Positions 50,803 to 59,152 of a stretch of DNA of 64,000 nucleotides are shown one piece after another. The notes under the pieces were generated by a model, which was not told where the DNA came from, did no database searches, and saw only the letters and a list, made by a program, of their open reading frames with translations. Both the position numbers and the translations under genes were made by a program. Source of the stretch: JACCTH01 sp035253825 (GTDB lineage: Bacteria > Actinomycetota > Acidimicrobiia > Spongiisociales > ZC4RG35); NCBI GenBank assembly GCA_035253825.1, contig DATFBM010000007.1, positions 1-64,000 on the forward strand, given 5' to 3'. Every line of letters starts with the position of its first letter. Position 1 is the stretch's first letter.

Positions 50803-51483
50803 ATGGACCAACGCAAAGACGACGCCAACTGGTCGCCACCTCGCCACCATCTCGAGATCGGAGACTCGCCCGCGGACTTCAACACCGGACGCGTCCAGGG
50901 CCGGCGCCTGACCGGGCCCCAGCAGGGATTTGGCCAGTTGTGGCAGAAGACTTTCAAGGTGGCGATTCCGAACAGGACGCCGCAGCAAATCATCGCCACG
51001 TGGAAAGCCGAATACGGGAGATTCTGGCCTTCCAACTCACGGTTCTACGCGCCGGTGACCGGAATCAAGCCGGGAGAGGTGGGTCTGATCAAGTCAAATC
51101 AGGGACCGGTAGCGCTCTCAACGGGGGTCCTGGTGCTCTACTCGGACGACACCTCCTTCAGCTACATGACGCCTGAGGGTCATCCGTTCGCGGGCTTCAT
51201 CACCTTCAGTGCCTACGAGGACGAAGCGGTGGGAAACATCGCCCAGGTCCAGCTCTTGATCCGCAGCAACGATCCCCTCTACGAGGCCGGGATGATGGCC
51301 TTCGGCAGTCGAGCAGAAAACAAGATGTGGGAGCACACTCTCCGCTCGCTGGCCGATTATCTGGGATCGAGCGCCCCAGTCGACACCTCGATCGTCCGCG
51401 TCGATCGCAAGCGCCTTTGGAAGAATTTCCGCAACATCCGCTACAACGGAACCCTCCCCTGGATCCGGAGAGTTCGCTCCTAA
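50803..51483 (+). CDS. unknown protein, possibly START/SRPBCC-like
   Basis: The 226-residue protein starts MDQRKDDANWSPPRHH. The N-terminal 40 residues are polar. The remaining part (FGQLWQKTFKVAIPNRTPQQI, FWPSNSRFYAPVTGIKPGEVG, EGHPFAGFITFSAYEDE, and AENKMWEHTLRSLADYLG) has the strand/helix order of DUF1990 or SRPBCC lipid-binding folds, although identity is weak to my eye. It lies 11 bases after the second STAS gene on the same strand, so it may be a downstream or target gene of that switch. I do not assign a function. It overlaps the convergent gene by 4 bases. Confidence 0.6.
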   Translation: MDQRKDDANWSPPRHHLEIGDSPADFNTGRVQGRRLTGPQQGFGQLWQKTFKVAIPNRTPQQIIATWKAEYGRFWPSNSRFYAPVTGIKPGEVGLIKSNQGPVALSTGVLVLYSDDTSFSYMTPEGHPFAGFITFSAYEDEAVGNIAQVQLLIRSNDPLYEAGMMAFGSRAENKMWEHTLRSLADYLGSSAPVDTSIVRVDRKRLWKNFRNIRYNGTLPWIRRVRS

Positions 51484-52787
51484 CCGGCGAGGATGAAGAG
51501 ACCGAGCCCGGTCAAGAGAACCATCAGAACCAGCATCGCGTACTGCGAGCGAACCGCCCCGACGCCTTTGAAGTCCGCCAGGGCGCGATCGTGAGCCAGG
51601 ACTACTCCGGCAATGTGGCCGGCGATGATCGTCGCCAACTGGATGTACCAAATCGGAATCGCTCCAAGAAAGAAGTTGATCTTGTAGTCCCGGGTCCCCA
51701 ACAGGTCCCAACCCAGACCGAATGGATCGGCGATTGCTGAGACGATGCTCTGCCCTTCGAAGATGATGAGCGTGAAGTAGTGAGCAAAGCTGTAAGCAAA
51801 GGCGATCGGAACCAGGGTGTGGGCAAACCTGGAAGCGACTCTCCTCGTATCCATCTCCGAGTCCCGGCCTAGGCGTGCAGCGGCCCAGGAAGCGAGGTAA
51901 TAGGCACCGCCCACGAGGAGGCAGGCCAGCACGAGATAGAGAGTCCGGCCGGCGATCGACATTCCGAAGCTGCCGGTGATCGCCTCATAAAAGACGGTGT
52001 TGGAAAGCCCGTCGAAGCTGACGGTGGCGATCATCACGGCCAGCAAGCCCTGGAGGCCCTTCCATTCCGGGATTGCCGGAAGAGCATGGAGCCATCTCCG
52101 CCTCACCAGCTGGCCGGCGTCGCTTCGTCCCCAAGGTCCGATGCTCGAGAAGAGGCGGTTGTAGGGAGTGAAAATGTCGAAAGAAGCCAGGGCAGATTCC
52201 CGCCCGAAGCGGTACATCACGACGATCAGATAGATCGAATAGACGAGGGCGGCGATGGCGATCGTGCTGGGGAGGGCGCTCTCGGGATAAACGAGTTCGA
52301 GCCAGGCAAAGGCCACCAGGCCGATCGCCGCCGGCCACACCCCTACCCGTTGGAGAGGACGATCCGACTCTCGTTCTCCTATTCCGAGCCAGCGGGAAAT
52401 CGTTCGCCAGGGATTGACGCCCGTGTAGAGATTGCCCACTAGGACCGAGGCAAATGGCACCACGAGCCAAAAGAAGACCCACAGCAACACCGGAGCGATG
52501 TTGCGAGTTCCGGTGGAGTCCTGGCCGGTCACGAGCGCCGAGACTCCGCCCAGGAATGCCAACAGCAACCCGGCCAGGCCGATCCAGCGCAGCAGAGCCA
52601 TCGGTGGACGCACCGGTCGGGCTTCGCCCTCCGGTCCTCCCTGTAGCCGGGGCTTGGTCCACAACACCGCCAGGGCGACGAAGGTGACAATCAATACCAA
52701 TGCCGCTCCGGCTGCGAAGTAGGTCACTGGAACCGGGAGGTCGAGCCGGCCGCCGATCCCGTGCCCCCAGATCGTCATCCGAATCAT
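51480..52787 (-). CDS. multi-pass membrane protein of the actinobacterial 'fenitrothion hydrolase'-named family
   Basis: The 435-residue protein has about ten membrane helices. The N-terminal HGIGGRLDLPVPVTYFAAGAALVLIV, the VLLWVFFWLVVPFASVLVGNLYTGVNPWR segment and SFAHYFTLIIFEGQSI match a family commonly labelled fenitrothion hydrolase in Actinobacteria. That name comes from one characterised membrane complex and should not be trusted as a function. A neighbouring cupredoxin-like lipoprotein is transcribed just upstream (7 bases), which suggests a redox or metal link. Confidence 0.8.
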   Translation of the reverse strand: MIRMTIWGHGIGGRLDLPVPVTYFAAGAALVLIVTFVALAVLWTKPRLQGGPEGEARPVRPPMALLRWIGLAGLLLAFLGGVSALVTGQDSTGTRNIAPVLLWVFFWLVVPFASVLVGNLYTGVNPWRTISRWLGIGERESDRPLQRVGVWPAAIGLVAFAWLELVYPESALPSTIAIAALVYSIYLIVVMYRFGRESALASFDIFTPYNRLFSSIGPWGRSDAGQLVRRRWLHALPAIPEWKGLQGLLAVMIATVSFDGLSNTVFYEAITGSFGMSIAGRTLYLVLACLLVGGAYYLASWAAARLGRDSEMDTRRVASRFAHTLVPIAFAYSFAHYFTLIIFEGQSIVSAIADPFGLGWDLLGTRDYKINFFLGAIPIWYIQLATIIAGHIAGVVLAHDRALADFKGVGAVRSQYAMLVLMVLLTGLGLFILAG

Positions 52788-52794
52788 GATGAGG

Positions 52795-53238
52795 TCAAGG
52801 AGTGACCTCGATATTCACCAGATGAAGACGACTTTCCTCCAGCTCGACTTCGAAGATTCCGGTCGCGTCCGCAGTGAACTCAACGACAACCAGCTCCCCG
52901 GGTGCGGTCTCAAAGAGGAGGTCGAAGCCGTGGACATGGATCTCGTCGGCCACGTCGGCCACCACCTCGAAGCTCACGAGTTCCCCCTGGGCGACACTTA
53001 TCGTGTCCGGCCCTTCCTCCTTTACCCCACCCTCCACTCGAATCAGGATCTGAGCGACTGTCGTGGTGGTGGCCGCGGCGGTCGTGGAGGGAGTCGTGGT
53101 CGTTTGCGCGGTAGTGGTTGCCTGCGCGGTCGTGGTGGGGATTTCCTGCTGAGTGGTCGATGCCAGTGTGGTTGTCCCCGTTCCACTGGCACAGGCCGCC
53201 AGGAGCCACGCCAGAGCCACCAGGTATCTCGGTTTCAT
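52795..53238 (-). CDS. cupredoxin-like lipoprotein with a Thr-rich linker
   Basis: The 147-residue protein has a lipobox signal (YLVALAWLLAAC), followed by a linker of Thr/Ala repeats (about 20-65). A beta-sandwich domain (ISVAQGELVSFEVVADVADEIHVHGFDLLFE, then VEFTADATGIFEVELEE) follows. The IHVHGFDL and C-terminal LHLVNIEV segments resemble cupredoxin-like periplasmic proteins, but the classic Cys-x-His copper set is incomplete, so copper binding is uncertain. It heads the two-gene unit with the membrane protein. Confidence 0.8.
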   Translation of the reverse strand: MKPRYLVALAWLLAACASGTGTTTLASTTQQEIPTTTAQATTTAQTTTTPSTTAAATTTTVAQILIRVEGGVKEEGPDTISVAQGELVSFEVVADVADEIHVHGFDLLFETAPGELVVVEFTADATGIFEVELEESRLHLVNIEVTP

Positions 53239-53319
53239 TTCGCGAGCCTACGGGAAGTGACCGGAATAGCAGGAAACCGGTCCCACCGTTACAACTATCC
53301 TCACCGCAGGAGGTAAGGG

Positions 53320-53400
53320 ATGAAGAAGCTTCTATTGATTCTGACGATTGCCGGAATCGCTTTCGTCGCTTGGCGCTACTTCTCTAACGAGCCCATCTGA
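53320..53400 (+). CDS. 26-residue single-helix membrane protein
   Basis: A perfect AGGAGGT (53308-53314) lies 5 bases before the ATG. The frame encodes MKKLLLILTIAGIAFVAWRY followed by FSNEPI and a TGA. The layout (Lys-Lys, hydrophobic helix, basic/aromatic stop) is the same as the very small 'DLW-39'-like proteins of Actinobacteria, though the DLW tail is absent. It lies in the gap between the divergent lipoprotein gene and the convergent hydrolase. I consider it translated; the function is unknown. Confidence 0.65.
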   Translation: MKKLLLILTIAGIAFVAWRYFSNEPI

Positions 53401-53401
53401 G

Positions 53402-54313
53402 CTAGCCGCTCTCAGCAACCAGGAACTTCTCGATCCGTTGCGCGAGGAGTTGGGCGTGCGTCCACGGTATTTCGTGATGCCCGCCTGCCACCTCAACCGT
53501 GTCTGCGCGCCGGATTAGACGCGCCATCTCGCGCTGCCATTTGGATGAGATCAGTTGGTCGCGCTCTGGGATCACCACCAGTGTCGGCACTTCGAGGGTC
53601 GGTAACCAGGGCCGGGAGTCAAAGCGAAGCAGCGCCCGACTCGCCTCGGCTCCCGCGTCCGGATCGCGGCGATGGGTCTCTTCCCATAGCCACCGGGCAT
53701 GCTCTCTCGCCACTGCCCCCGAGGCCAATAGGTAGCCGGCCCTCACGTCCGGTGTCCCAGTGCCGGTGGCTCGCTCCCAGGCCCGGGTGATGAGCGCGCC
53801 TAGCTGACGAAGCTCTCGCCATCCCCGAGGATGATGGGACAGCGTTGCCACCAGGATCAGCCGGCCGACCAAATCCGGATGGCGATGAGCCAATGCCTGG
53901 GCAATGGCCCCGCCCATCGAGTAACCGACGAGGGCCACTGGGCCAACCTCGAGCTGGTCGAGAATCGAAGCGATGTCGTCGGCCACGTCGGCGATCTCGA
54001 AGCGGTCCTTCTCCGCCATCGACAAGCCATGTGAGCGATGGTCGATCATCAGCACCCGGAAACGCTCGGCCAGGAGCGGTGCCACCTTGTACCACTCTGC
54101 CATCGACGATCCTGCCAGGCCATGGATCAAGACCAAGGGGGAGCCATCGAGAGGACCGACCTCACGAATTGAGAGCTCGCGATCACCAACGAACATCGTG
54201 CGCGCCGGAATCCGCCAGGGATGCTTCTGGGGCCGCGGCCAGGGAAGTGGGATGACGGGTCCAAATAGCCGCCACAAGGCGGCCGCCCAGAGACTCCGAC
54301 GCAGCCATCTCAT
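53402..54313 (-). CDS. alpha/beta hydrolase with N-terminal membrane-proximal segment
   Basis: The 303-residue protein starts MRWLRRSLWAAALWRLFGP, a basic/hydrophobic segment that may anchor it to the membrane. The hydrolase core has the nucleophile elbow GYSMGGAIAQAL, oxyanion region LIHGLAGSSMAEWYKV, the acid in VIPERDQLI and the His in AGGHHEIPWTH. ATG 54313 overlaps the stop of the 2Fe-2S gene (ATGA). Family members include esterases, lipases and epoxide hydrolases. No substrate is assignable. Confidence 0.88.
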   Translation of the reverse strand: MRWLRRSLWAAALWRLFGPVIPLPWPRPQKHPWRIPARTMFVGDRELSIREVGPLDGSPLVLIHGLAGSSMAEWYKVAPLLAERFRVLMIDHRSHGLSMAEKDRFEIADVADDIASILDQLEVGPVALVGYSMGGAIAQALAHRHPDLVGRLILVATLSHHPRGWRELRQLGALITRAWERATGTGTPDVRAGYLLASGAVAREHARWLWEETHRRDPDAGAEASRALLRFDSRPWLPTLEVPTLVVIPERDQLISSKWQREMARLIRRADTVEVAGGHHEIPWTHAQLLAQRIEKFLVAESG

Positions 54314-54738
54314 GGCGAGCTCAGCGGCCCTCGGGCGAAGACATGATCTTCGACTGGCGTGCCGCCGATGAGGTGCTCGGTAATGATGCGCTCCATCACC
54401 GGGACCGTGACCCCGTGATACCAGGTCCCCTCGGGGTAGACAACGGCGATGGGACCGCTCTCGCAGATCCTCAGGCAATCCACTTTGCTGCGCAGCACTC
54501 GGCCCCCACCCGGTGGCACCGGGAAGGGCTCCACCCCCGGTTTCCCGCCCCAGGGCGGTGGCGCCGAGGCAAGGTTGAGTTCCTTGAGCCGTCCCTTGAG
54601 ATATCGCCAGACCTCAGACGTCATTTCGTAGGGAGCGCATTTCGGGGTCTTCTGCTCTGCACAGAGGAACAAGTGACGCTCTACCGACCCGATCGACAGG
54701 GCGGAGGCCACGTAGGTGAGTCGCTCGTCGGAGTCCAT
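54310..54738 (-). CDS. (2Fe-2S) thioredoxin-like ferredoxin
   Basis: The 142-residue protein has the thioredoxin-like ferredoxin cysteine pattern: CAEQKTPKC at the N-terminal cluster site, then KVDCLRICESGP for the other two ligands. A Pro/Gly-rich insertion (PPPWGGKPGVEPFPVPPGGG) lies between, and the PIAVVYPEGTWYHGV strand follows. It binds one [2Fe-2S] and is likely an electron carrier or iron-sulfur regulator. It overlaps the downstream alpha/beta hydrolase gene. Confidence 0.9.
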   Translation of the reverse strand: MDSDERLTYVASALSIGSVERHLFLCAEQKTPKCAPYEMTSEVWRYLKGRLKELNLASAPPPWGGKPGVEPFPVPPGGGRVLRSKVDCLRICESGPIAVVYPEGTWYHGVTVPVMERIITEHLIGGTPVEDHVFARGPLSSP

Positions 54739-54756
54739 GCGTCGAATCTAAATCCC

Positions 54757-54786
54757 TTGACTCGACAAACGAGATCGGTCTACGTT
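54757..54786 (+). promoter_or_regulatory. promoter of the small transcript upstream of uvrB
   Basis: TTGACT (54757-54762) and TACGTT (54781-54786) are separated by 18 bases, an acceptable sigma-70 -35/-10 spacing. They lie about 46 bases before a near-perfect ribosome site AAAGGAGGT (54816-54824). Confidence 0.5.
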
Positions 54787-54832
54787 GCCGCTCTGCGCGT
54801 AACACCCCGAGCACGAAAGGAGGTGCCGACAA

Positions 54833-54892
54833 GTGAATGAATCAATCACCACGGGCACCGAGCCCGTCGCCGGGGAAATGCTCCTCGGCTAG
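54833..54892 (+). CDS. 19-residue peptide after a perfect ribosome site
   Basis: AAAGGAGGT ends 8 bases before GTG 54833. The frame reads MNESITTGTEPVAGEMLLG and stops at TAG 54892. An ATG at 54837 in another frame would give a 30-residue peptide instead. The region 54739-55200 has no other gene. A leader-peptide or regulatory role is possible. It lacks a run of identical codons, so classical amino-acid attenuation is not indicated. Confidence 0.4.
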   Translation: MNESITTGTEPVAGEMLLG

Positions 54893-54961
54893 CTGCAACC
54901 ACCAACCCAATCAGGGGTTCATCTATTGAGCGCGACGTGTGTCGCAAAGGAGCAGTTTCAA

Positions 54962-55123
54962 ATGTTCGCCGACAACTTCTCTCAAGTTGCTCATGCCATC
55001 AACGAGCACCGCTACCCCCGATCTGTCCGCCGTCGAATTCGCGAAGAGGGTTTCTGGAGTAGGCCTCCCGAACGCGTCCGACGATCGCGCCATCGGCGCA
55101 AGGATCGGGCAAAAGCGGCTTAG
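54962..55123 (+). CDS. 53-residue strongly basic protein
   Basis: AAAGGAG (54946-54952) precedes ATG 54962 by 9 bases. The product starts MFADNFSQVAHAINEHRYPR and continues with an Arg/Lys-rich C-terminal half (SVRRRIREEG, VRRSRHRRKDRAKAA). Such a composition suits a nucleic-acid-binding or ribosome-associated protein. An upstream in-frame TTG at 54926 would add 12 residues. No family is recognised. It could be the main product of the promoter at 54757. Confidence 0.5.
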   Translation: MFADNFSQVAHAINEHRYPRSVRRRIREEGFWSRPPERVRRSRHRRKDRAKAA

Positions 55124-55136
55124 AAGCACCCCCCGG

Positions 55137-55159
55137 CTCTCCCCCCCAACCGGGGAGAG
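55137..55159 (+). terminator. hairpin after the small transcript
   Basis: CTCTCCCC, loop CCCAACC, GGGGAGAG forms an 8-bp stem 13 bases after the 53-residue gene's stop and 41 bases before the uvrB start. There is no T-run, so termination strength is uncertain. Confidence 0.5.
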
Positions 55160-55200
55160 AGCGGGGAGGCTTGTCACCGCCCCTCCTTACACTCCCCTCC

Positions 55201-57210
55201 GTGCCCCCATTCAAGGTTCGTTCGGATTTCGATCCGGCTGGAGACCAACCCAAAGCGATCGCCGCCCTGGCCGAAGGGATCAACCGCGGCGACCGGTTTC
55301 AAACCCTCCTCGGAATCACCGGATCGGGCAAGTCCGCCACCATCGCCTGGACCATCGAAGCGGTTCAGCGGCCCACGATTGTCATCGCCCCGAACAAAGC
55401 CCTGGCCGCCCAGCTGGCCAACGAATTCCGTCAGTTCTTTCCCGACAACCGGGTCGAGTACTTCGTTTCGTATTACGACTACTACCAGCCGGAGGCATAC
55501 ATCCCCTCGACTGACACTTACATCGAAAAGGACGCCACCGTCAACGACGAGATCGATCGCCTCCGCCACTCGGCGACCTCGGCGCTGCTCGTGCGCGATG
55601 ACGTGATCATCGTTGCCTCGGTTTCCTGCATCTACGGGCTCGGTTCACCCGAGCAGTACGAGGGCCAGCTCCTCCGGCTCTTCCGCAATGTTCAGTACCC
55701 GATGGGTGACGCCATCCGAAGGCTGGTCGACATCGGTTACGAACGCAACGAAGTGAACCTCATCAGGGGCAAGTTCCGGGTTAAGGGCGACACCCTCGAG
55801 GTGATGCCCGCCTACGAGGAGACGGTGGTGCGTTTCTCCTATTTCGGGGACGAGGTCGAAAAGATCCTGCGCATGAACCCGATTACAGGAGAGGTGATCG
55901 AGGACCTCTCGGAGATCGTGATTTTCCCCGCCACCCATTACGTCACCGAACGTGAGCGCATGTTGAAGGCCACTCTGCAAATCGAAGAAGAGCTCGCGGC
56001 CCGGCTTGCCGAACTCGAGGGCAAAGGCAAATTGCTGGAGGCGCAACGGCTGCGAATGCGGACCCAGTACGACCTCGAGATGATTCGCGAGGTGGGCTTC
56101 TGCACCGGGATCGAGAACTATTCGCGCTACCTCGATGGCCGCAGCGCCGGGGAGCCGCCTTACACGCTGCTCGATTACTTCCCCGACAACTACCTCACGA
56201 TCATCGATGAGTCTCACGTCACCGTGCCCCAGATTGGCGGGCAGTACGAGGGCGATCACAGTCGCAAGCAGATGCTGGTCGAGCACGGGTTCCGACTCCC
56301 TTCCGCCATGGACAATCGACCACTTCGCTTCGATGAGTGGCTCGAAAAGGCCAACCAGGTGGTTTTCCTCTCGGCCACTCCCTCCGAATTCGAGCTTGCT
56401 CGCTCCACGCAGGTGGTGGAGCAGATCGCCCGCCCCACCGGTCTGGTCGACCCCGAGGTCGTGGTTCGGCCTACCAAGGGCCAGATCGACGACCTTCTCG
56501 AGGAAATCCGCACCAGAGCTCTGGCCGATCAACGAATCCTGGTCACCACACTCACCAAGAAGATGGCCGAGGACCTCACCGACTACCTCCTCGAGATGGG
56601 AGTGCGCGCTCGCTATCTCCATTCCGAGATCGACACCTTGGAACGAATCTCGATCTTGCGCGAGCTTCGCCTAGGCGAGTTCGACGTCCTGGTCGGTATC
56701 AACCTGTTGCGAGAGGGGCTCGATCTGCCCGAGGTGTCGCTGGTGGCCATTCTCGACGCCGACAAGGAAGGGTTCCTCCGTTCTGAGACTTCCCTTATCC
56801 AGATCATCGGACGAGCCGCCCGCAATGTCTACGGGCAGGTCATCATGTACGCCGATCAGATCACCAGGTCGATGCAGCAGGCGATCAACGAGACCAATCG
56901 GCGTCGTCGCCTGCAGGAGGAATACAACGAAGTCCATGGCATCGATCCCCAAACCATCCGGAAGAAGGTGTCCGACATCCTCGATCTCGTTGCCACCGAG
57001 CCCACTCCGGGCGATCGCCGGCGGCGGGAATTGACCCAGCGGGAGCCTCTCAACCTGGATGGTGATGATCTCGCGCGCCTCATCATGTCTCTGGAAGACG
57101 AGATGCACCAGGCTGCCAAGGAGCTCCGATTCGAATACGCCGCCAGGCTGCGAGATGAGGTGAACGATCTCAAGCGCGAACTTCGTCAGATCACCTCGGC
57201 GGTGGGCTGA
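55201..57210 (+). CDS. uvrB: excinuclease ABC subunit B
   Basis: The 669-residue helicase-like protein of nucleotide excision repair has PFKVRSDFDPAGDQPKAI at the start, Walker A GITGSGKSATIAW and the beta-hairpin region YYDYYQPEAYIPSTDTYIEK. The DEAD-like IIDESHVTVPQIGG and helicase motifs V/VI (GINLLREGLDLPE, IQIIGRAARN) follow. A C-terminal UVR domain (LEDEMHQAAKELRFEYAARLRDE) binds UvrC/UvrA. I use GTG 55201; upstream in-frame codons add ten residues of non-family text. No strong ribosome site is seen, so it may be leaderless. Confidence 0.95.
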   Translation: MPPFKVRSDFDPAGDQPKAIAALAEGINRGDRFQTLLGITGSGKSATIAWTIEAVQRPTIVIAPNKALAAQLANEFRQFFPDNRVEYFVSYYDYYQPEAYIPSTDTYIEKDATVNDEIDRLRHSATSALLVRDDVIIVASVSCIYGLGSPEQYEGQLLRLFRNVQYPMGDAIRRLVDIGYERNEVNLIRGKFRVKGDTLEVMPAYEETVVRFSYFGDEVEKILRMNPITGEVIEDLSEIVIFPATHYVTERERMLKATLQIEEELAARLAELEGKGKLLEAQRLRMRTQYDLEMIREVGFCTGIENYSRYLDGRSAGEPPYTLLDYFPDNYLTIIDESHVTVPQIGGQYEGDHSRKQMLVEHGFRLPSAMDNRPLRFDEWLEKANQVVFLSATPSEFELARSTQVVEQIARPTGLVDPEVVVRPTKGQIDDLLEEIRTRALADQRILVTTLTKKMAEDLTDYLLEMGVRARYLHSEIDTLERISILRELRLGEFDVLVGINLLREGLDLPEVSLVAILDADKEGFLRSETSLIQIIGRAARNVYGQVIMYADQITRSMQQAINETNRRRRLQEEYNEVHGIDPQTIRKKVSDILDLVATEPTPGDRRRRELTQREPLNLDGDDLARLIMSLEDEMHQAAKELRFEYAARLRDEVNDLKRELRQITSAVG

Positions 57211-57251
57211 GCGATCGGGAGAAAGAGCTCACCAGGGTTTATCCTTGGGGA

Positions 57252-57728
57252 ATGACAGACGAGACGACCTGGCTCACGCCCTCGGCTTTCGAAAAGCTGT
57301 CGGCCGAGCTTGAAGATCTCAAGACCAATGGGCGCCGAAGCATCGAAGTAAGACTCTCGGAAGCTCGGGCGCACGGCGACCTGCGGGAAAATGGGGACTA
57401 CGACGCCGCCAAGAACGACCAGGGATTAATGGAGGCTCGGATCCGGCAGCTGGAGGCGATTCTGGCCCAGGCCGAGGTAGAGGAGCCGACCTACGACGGC
57501 TCCGTACAGATCGGGTCTGTGGTCACGGTGGTCGACTCCGATGGTGACGAATCCGAGTACTTCGTCGCCAACCCCGAGAACCGCGAGCCCGGCTTTCTTC
57601 TCGCCTCGCCGGCGGGACCCCTCGGACAAGCCTTGATCGGCGCCAGGAAGGGCGAGCGGGTCACCTATCAGGCCCCCGGCGGAACCTTCACTGTGACGGT
57701 AAAAGCGATTCGCCCTTTCCAAACCTGA
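57252..57728 (+). CDS. greA: transcription elongation factor GreA
   Basis: The 158-residue protein has an N-terminal coiled coil with the acidic tip (ARAHGDLRENGDYDAAKNDQG) that reaches into the RNA polymerase secondary channel. The C-terminal FKBP-like domain ends in ALIGARKGERVTYQAPGG. It rescues backtracked polymerase by stimulating transcript cleavage. Normal length, own gene between uvrB and mgtE. Confidence 0.95.
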   Translation: MTDETTWLTPSAFEKLSAELEDLKTNGRRSIEVRLSEARAHGDLRENGDYDAAKNDQGLMEARIRQLEAILAQAEVEEPTYDGSVQIGSVVTVVDSDGDESEYFVANPENREPGFLLASPAGPLGQALIGARKGERVTYQAPGGTFTVTVKAIRPFQT

Positions 57729-57754
57729 ACCTTCCGGCGAAATAGCCTGAGGGG

Positions 57755-59152
57755 GTGAAGCTCCGCCTCCGCAGTCCTCGCCAGCTGGCCCGCCTGTTGC
57801 TGACGCAGGCGCGTCGCCAACCCGAGGCGGTCGAGGAGTATCTCGATGCCCACGGCGAGGAGTGGGAGGCGTTGGCTGCGCTTGCTCCCGGGGCGGCAGC
57901 CGCCATTCTCGGCGAACTCGACGAAGAAGCCCTTTCGGAACTGATCAGCGACCTCGAGGCTCCTGAAGCGGCCGAAGTGCTGGCGGAACTCCATACCGAG
58001 GTGGCCGCCGACCTGCTCGAGGATCTTCCTCAGGCGGAGGCGGCGGCATTGCTCGAGGAGATGACTCCAGAAGATGCAGCGGATGTGCTCAGCGAGGTTT
58101 CCGACGAGGCCGCCGAATCACTGATCGACCTCTTGACGGTGGAGGCGGCCACCGAAGTGAGAAGGCTTCTGACCTATCCGCCCGACTCGGCCGGCGGTTT
58201 GATGACCACAGATGTCGCCCGCCTGCCGCTGGGATTGAATGCGGGCGAGGCGATCGAACGAATCCGCCAGCTACGAGAAGAGCTCGACGATCTCTCGTAT
58301 GTCTATGTGACTGATGATGAGGGGGTCTTGCAGGGGGTGATTTCCTTCCGCGACCTGGTCTTCAACCGCCCTGGAAGCGGCCTCTCCGAGGTGATGGTGG
58401 CCGATCCAATCGTTGTTGGGGCCGAGGCCGACCGCTCGCTCGTCAACGAAATCATCTCGCAGTACCACATTCGGGCGGTCCCGGTCGTAGGCGATGGAGG
58501 AGTGCTCCTCGGCGTAGTGACGACTGATGCCGTCATCGAATCGGTGCAGGAAGAGGCATCGGAGGACTTCGCCGCCGCCATGGGCGCCGGCGTCACGGAG
58601 AACGTTCGCAGTCCCGTCTGGTCTTCGGTCCGGGCTCGTCTGCCATGGATCGCGTTCGATGTCTTGATCTCTTCCTCAGTGGTGTGGGCGGTGAGCCAAT
58701 TCAACGAGGTGCTGGACTCCTTCGTGGTTCTCGCCGCACTCATGCCCCTCGTGGCTCGCATCGGAGGCGATGCTGGGGCACAGAGCCTGGCCGTCGTGAT
58801 CCGCAGCCTGGCGGCCGACGAGATCCCTCAAAGCGGCAATGCCCGGGTGGTGGCGAGGGAGGCGACCATCGGTGCAATAAACGGACTGGCGATTGCTTTG
58901 CTCTCCGGGGTGCTTGGGTTTGCCATGCAGGAAATTCGGCAAGGACCGAGCCCGGTTCGTATTGGCGTGGCAATGGCTGTGGCCGCCCTGGCCAACTTGG
59001 TCATCGCTGGCGTCGCCGGGTCGGGGATACCGCTCCTCCTCCGCCGAGCTGGCTTCGACCCCGCCCTCGGTTCCAATCTCTTTTTGACCACCGTGACCGA
59101 TCTGCTCGGCTTCGCCGGGTTCCTGGCGGTGGCGACGTTGCTGTTGTATTAG
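57755..59152 (+). CDS. mgtE: magnesium transporter MgtE
   Basis: The 465-residue protein has the MgtE N-terminal superhelix (DVLSEVSDEAAESLIDLLTVE and similar repeats). A CBS pair (about 155-265; LSYVYVTDDEGVLQGVISFRDLV, AVPVVGDGGVLLGVVTTDAVI) senses magnesium. Five C-terminal helices (about 290-465) include the VVLAALMPLVARIGGDAGAQSLAV pore segment. The acidic residues of the CBS interface are present. It starts with GTG 57755. I see no M-box-like leader in the 26-base gap before it. It converges with the broken methyltransferase (4-base overlap). Confidence 0.94.
   Translation: MKLRLRSPRQLARLLLTQARRQPEAVEEYLDAHGEEWEALAALAPGAAAAILGELDEEALSELISDLEAPEAAEVLAELHTEVAADLLEDLPQAEAAALLEEMTPEDAADVLSEVSDEAAESLIDLLTVEAATEVRRLLTYPPDSAGGLMTTDVARLPLGLNAGEAIERIRQLREELDDLSYVYVTDDEGVLQGVISFRDLVFNRPGSGLSEVMVADPIVVGAEADRSLVNEIISQYHIRAVPVVGDGGVLLGVVTTDAVIESVQEEASEDFAAAMGAGVTENVRSPVWSSVRARLPWIAFDVLISSSVVWAVSQFNEVLDSFVVLAALMPLVARIGGDAGAQSLAVVIRSLAADEIPQSGNARVVAREATIGAINGLAIALLSGVLGFAMQEIRQGPSPVRIGVAMAVAALANLVIAGVAGSGIPLLLRRAGFDPALGSNLFLTTVTDLLGFAGFLAVATLLLY

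Noticed and set aside
57729..57754. M-box (magnesium riboswitch) before mgtE
   Set aside because: The greA-mgtE gap is 26 bases, far too small.
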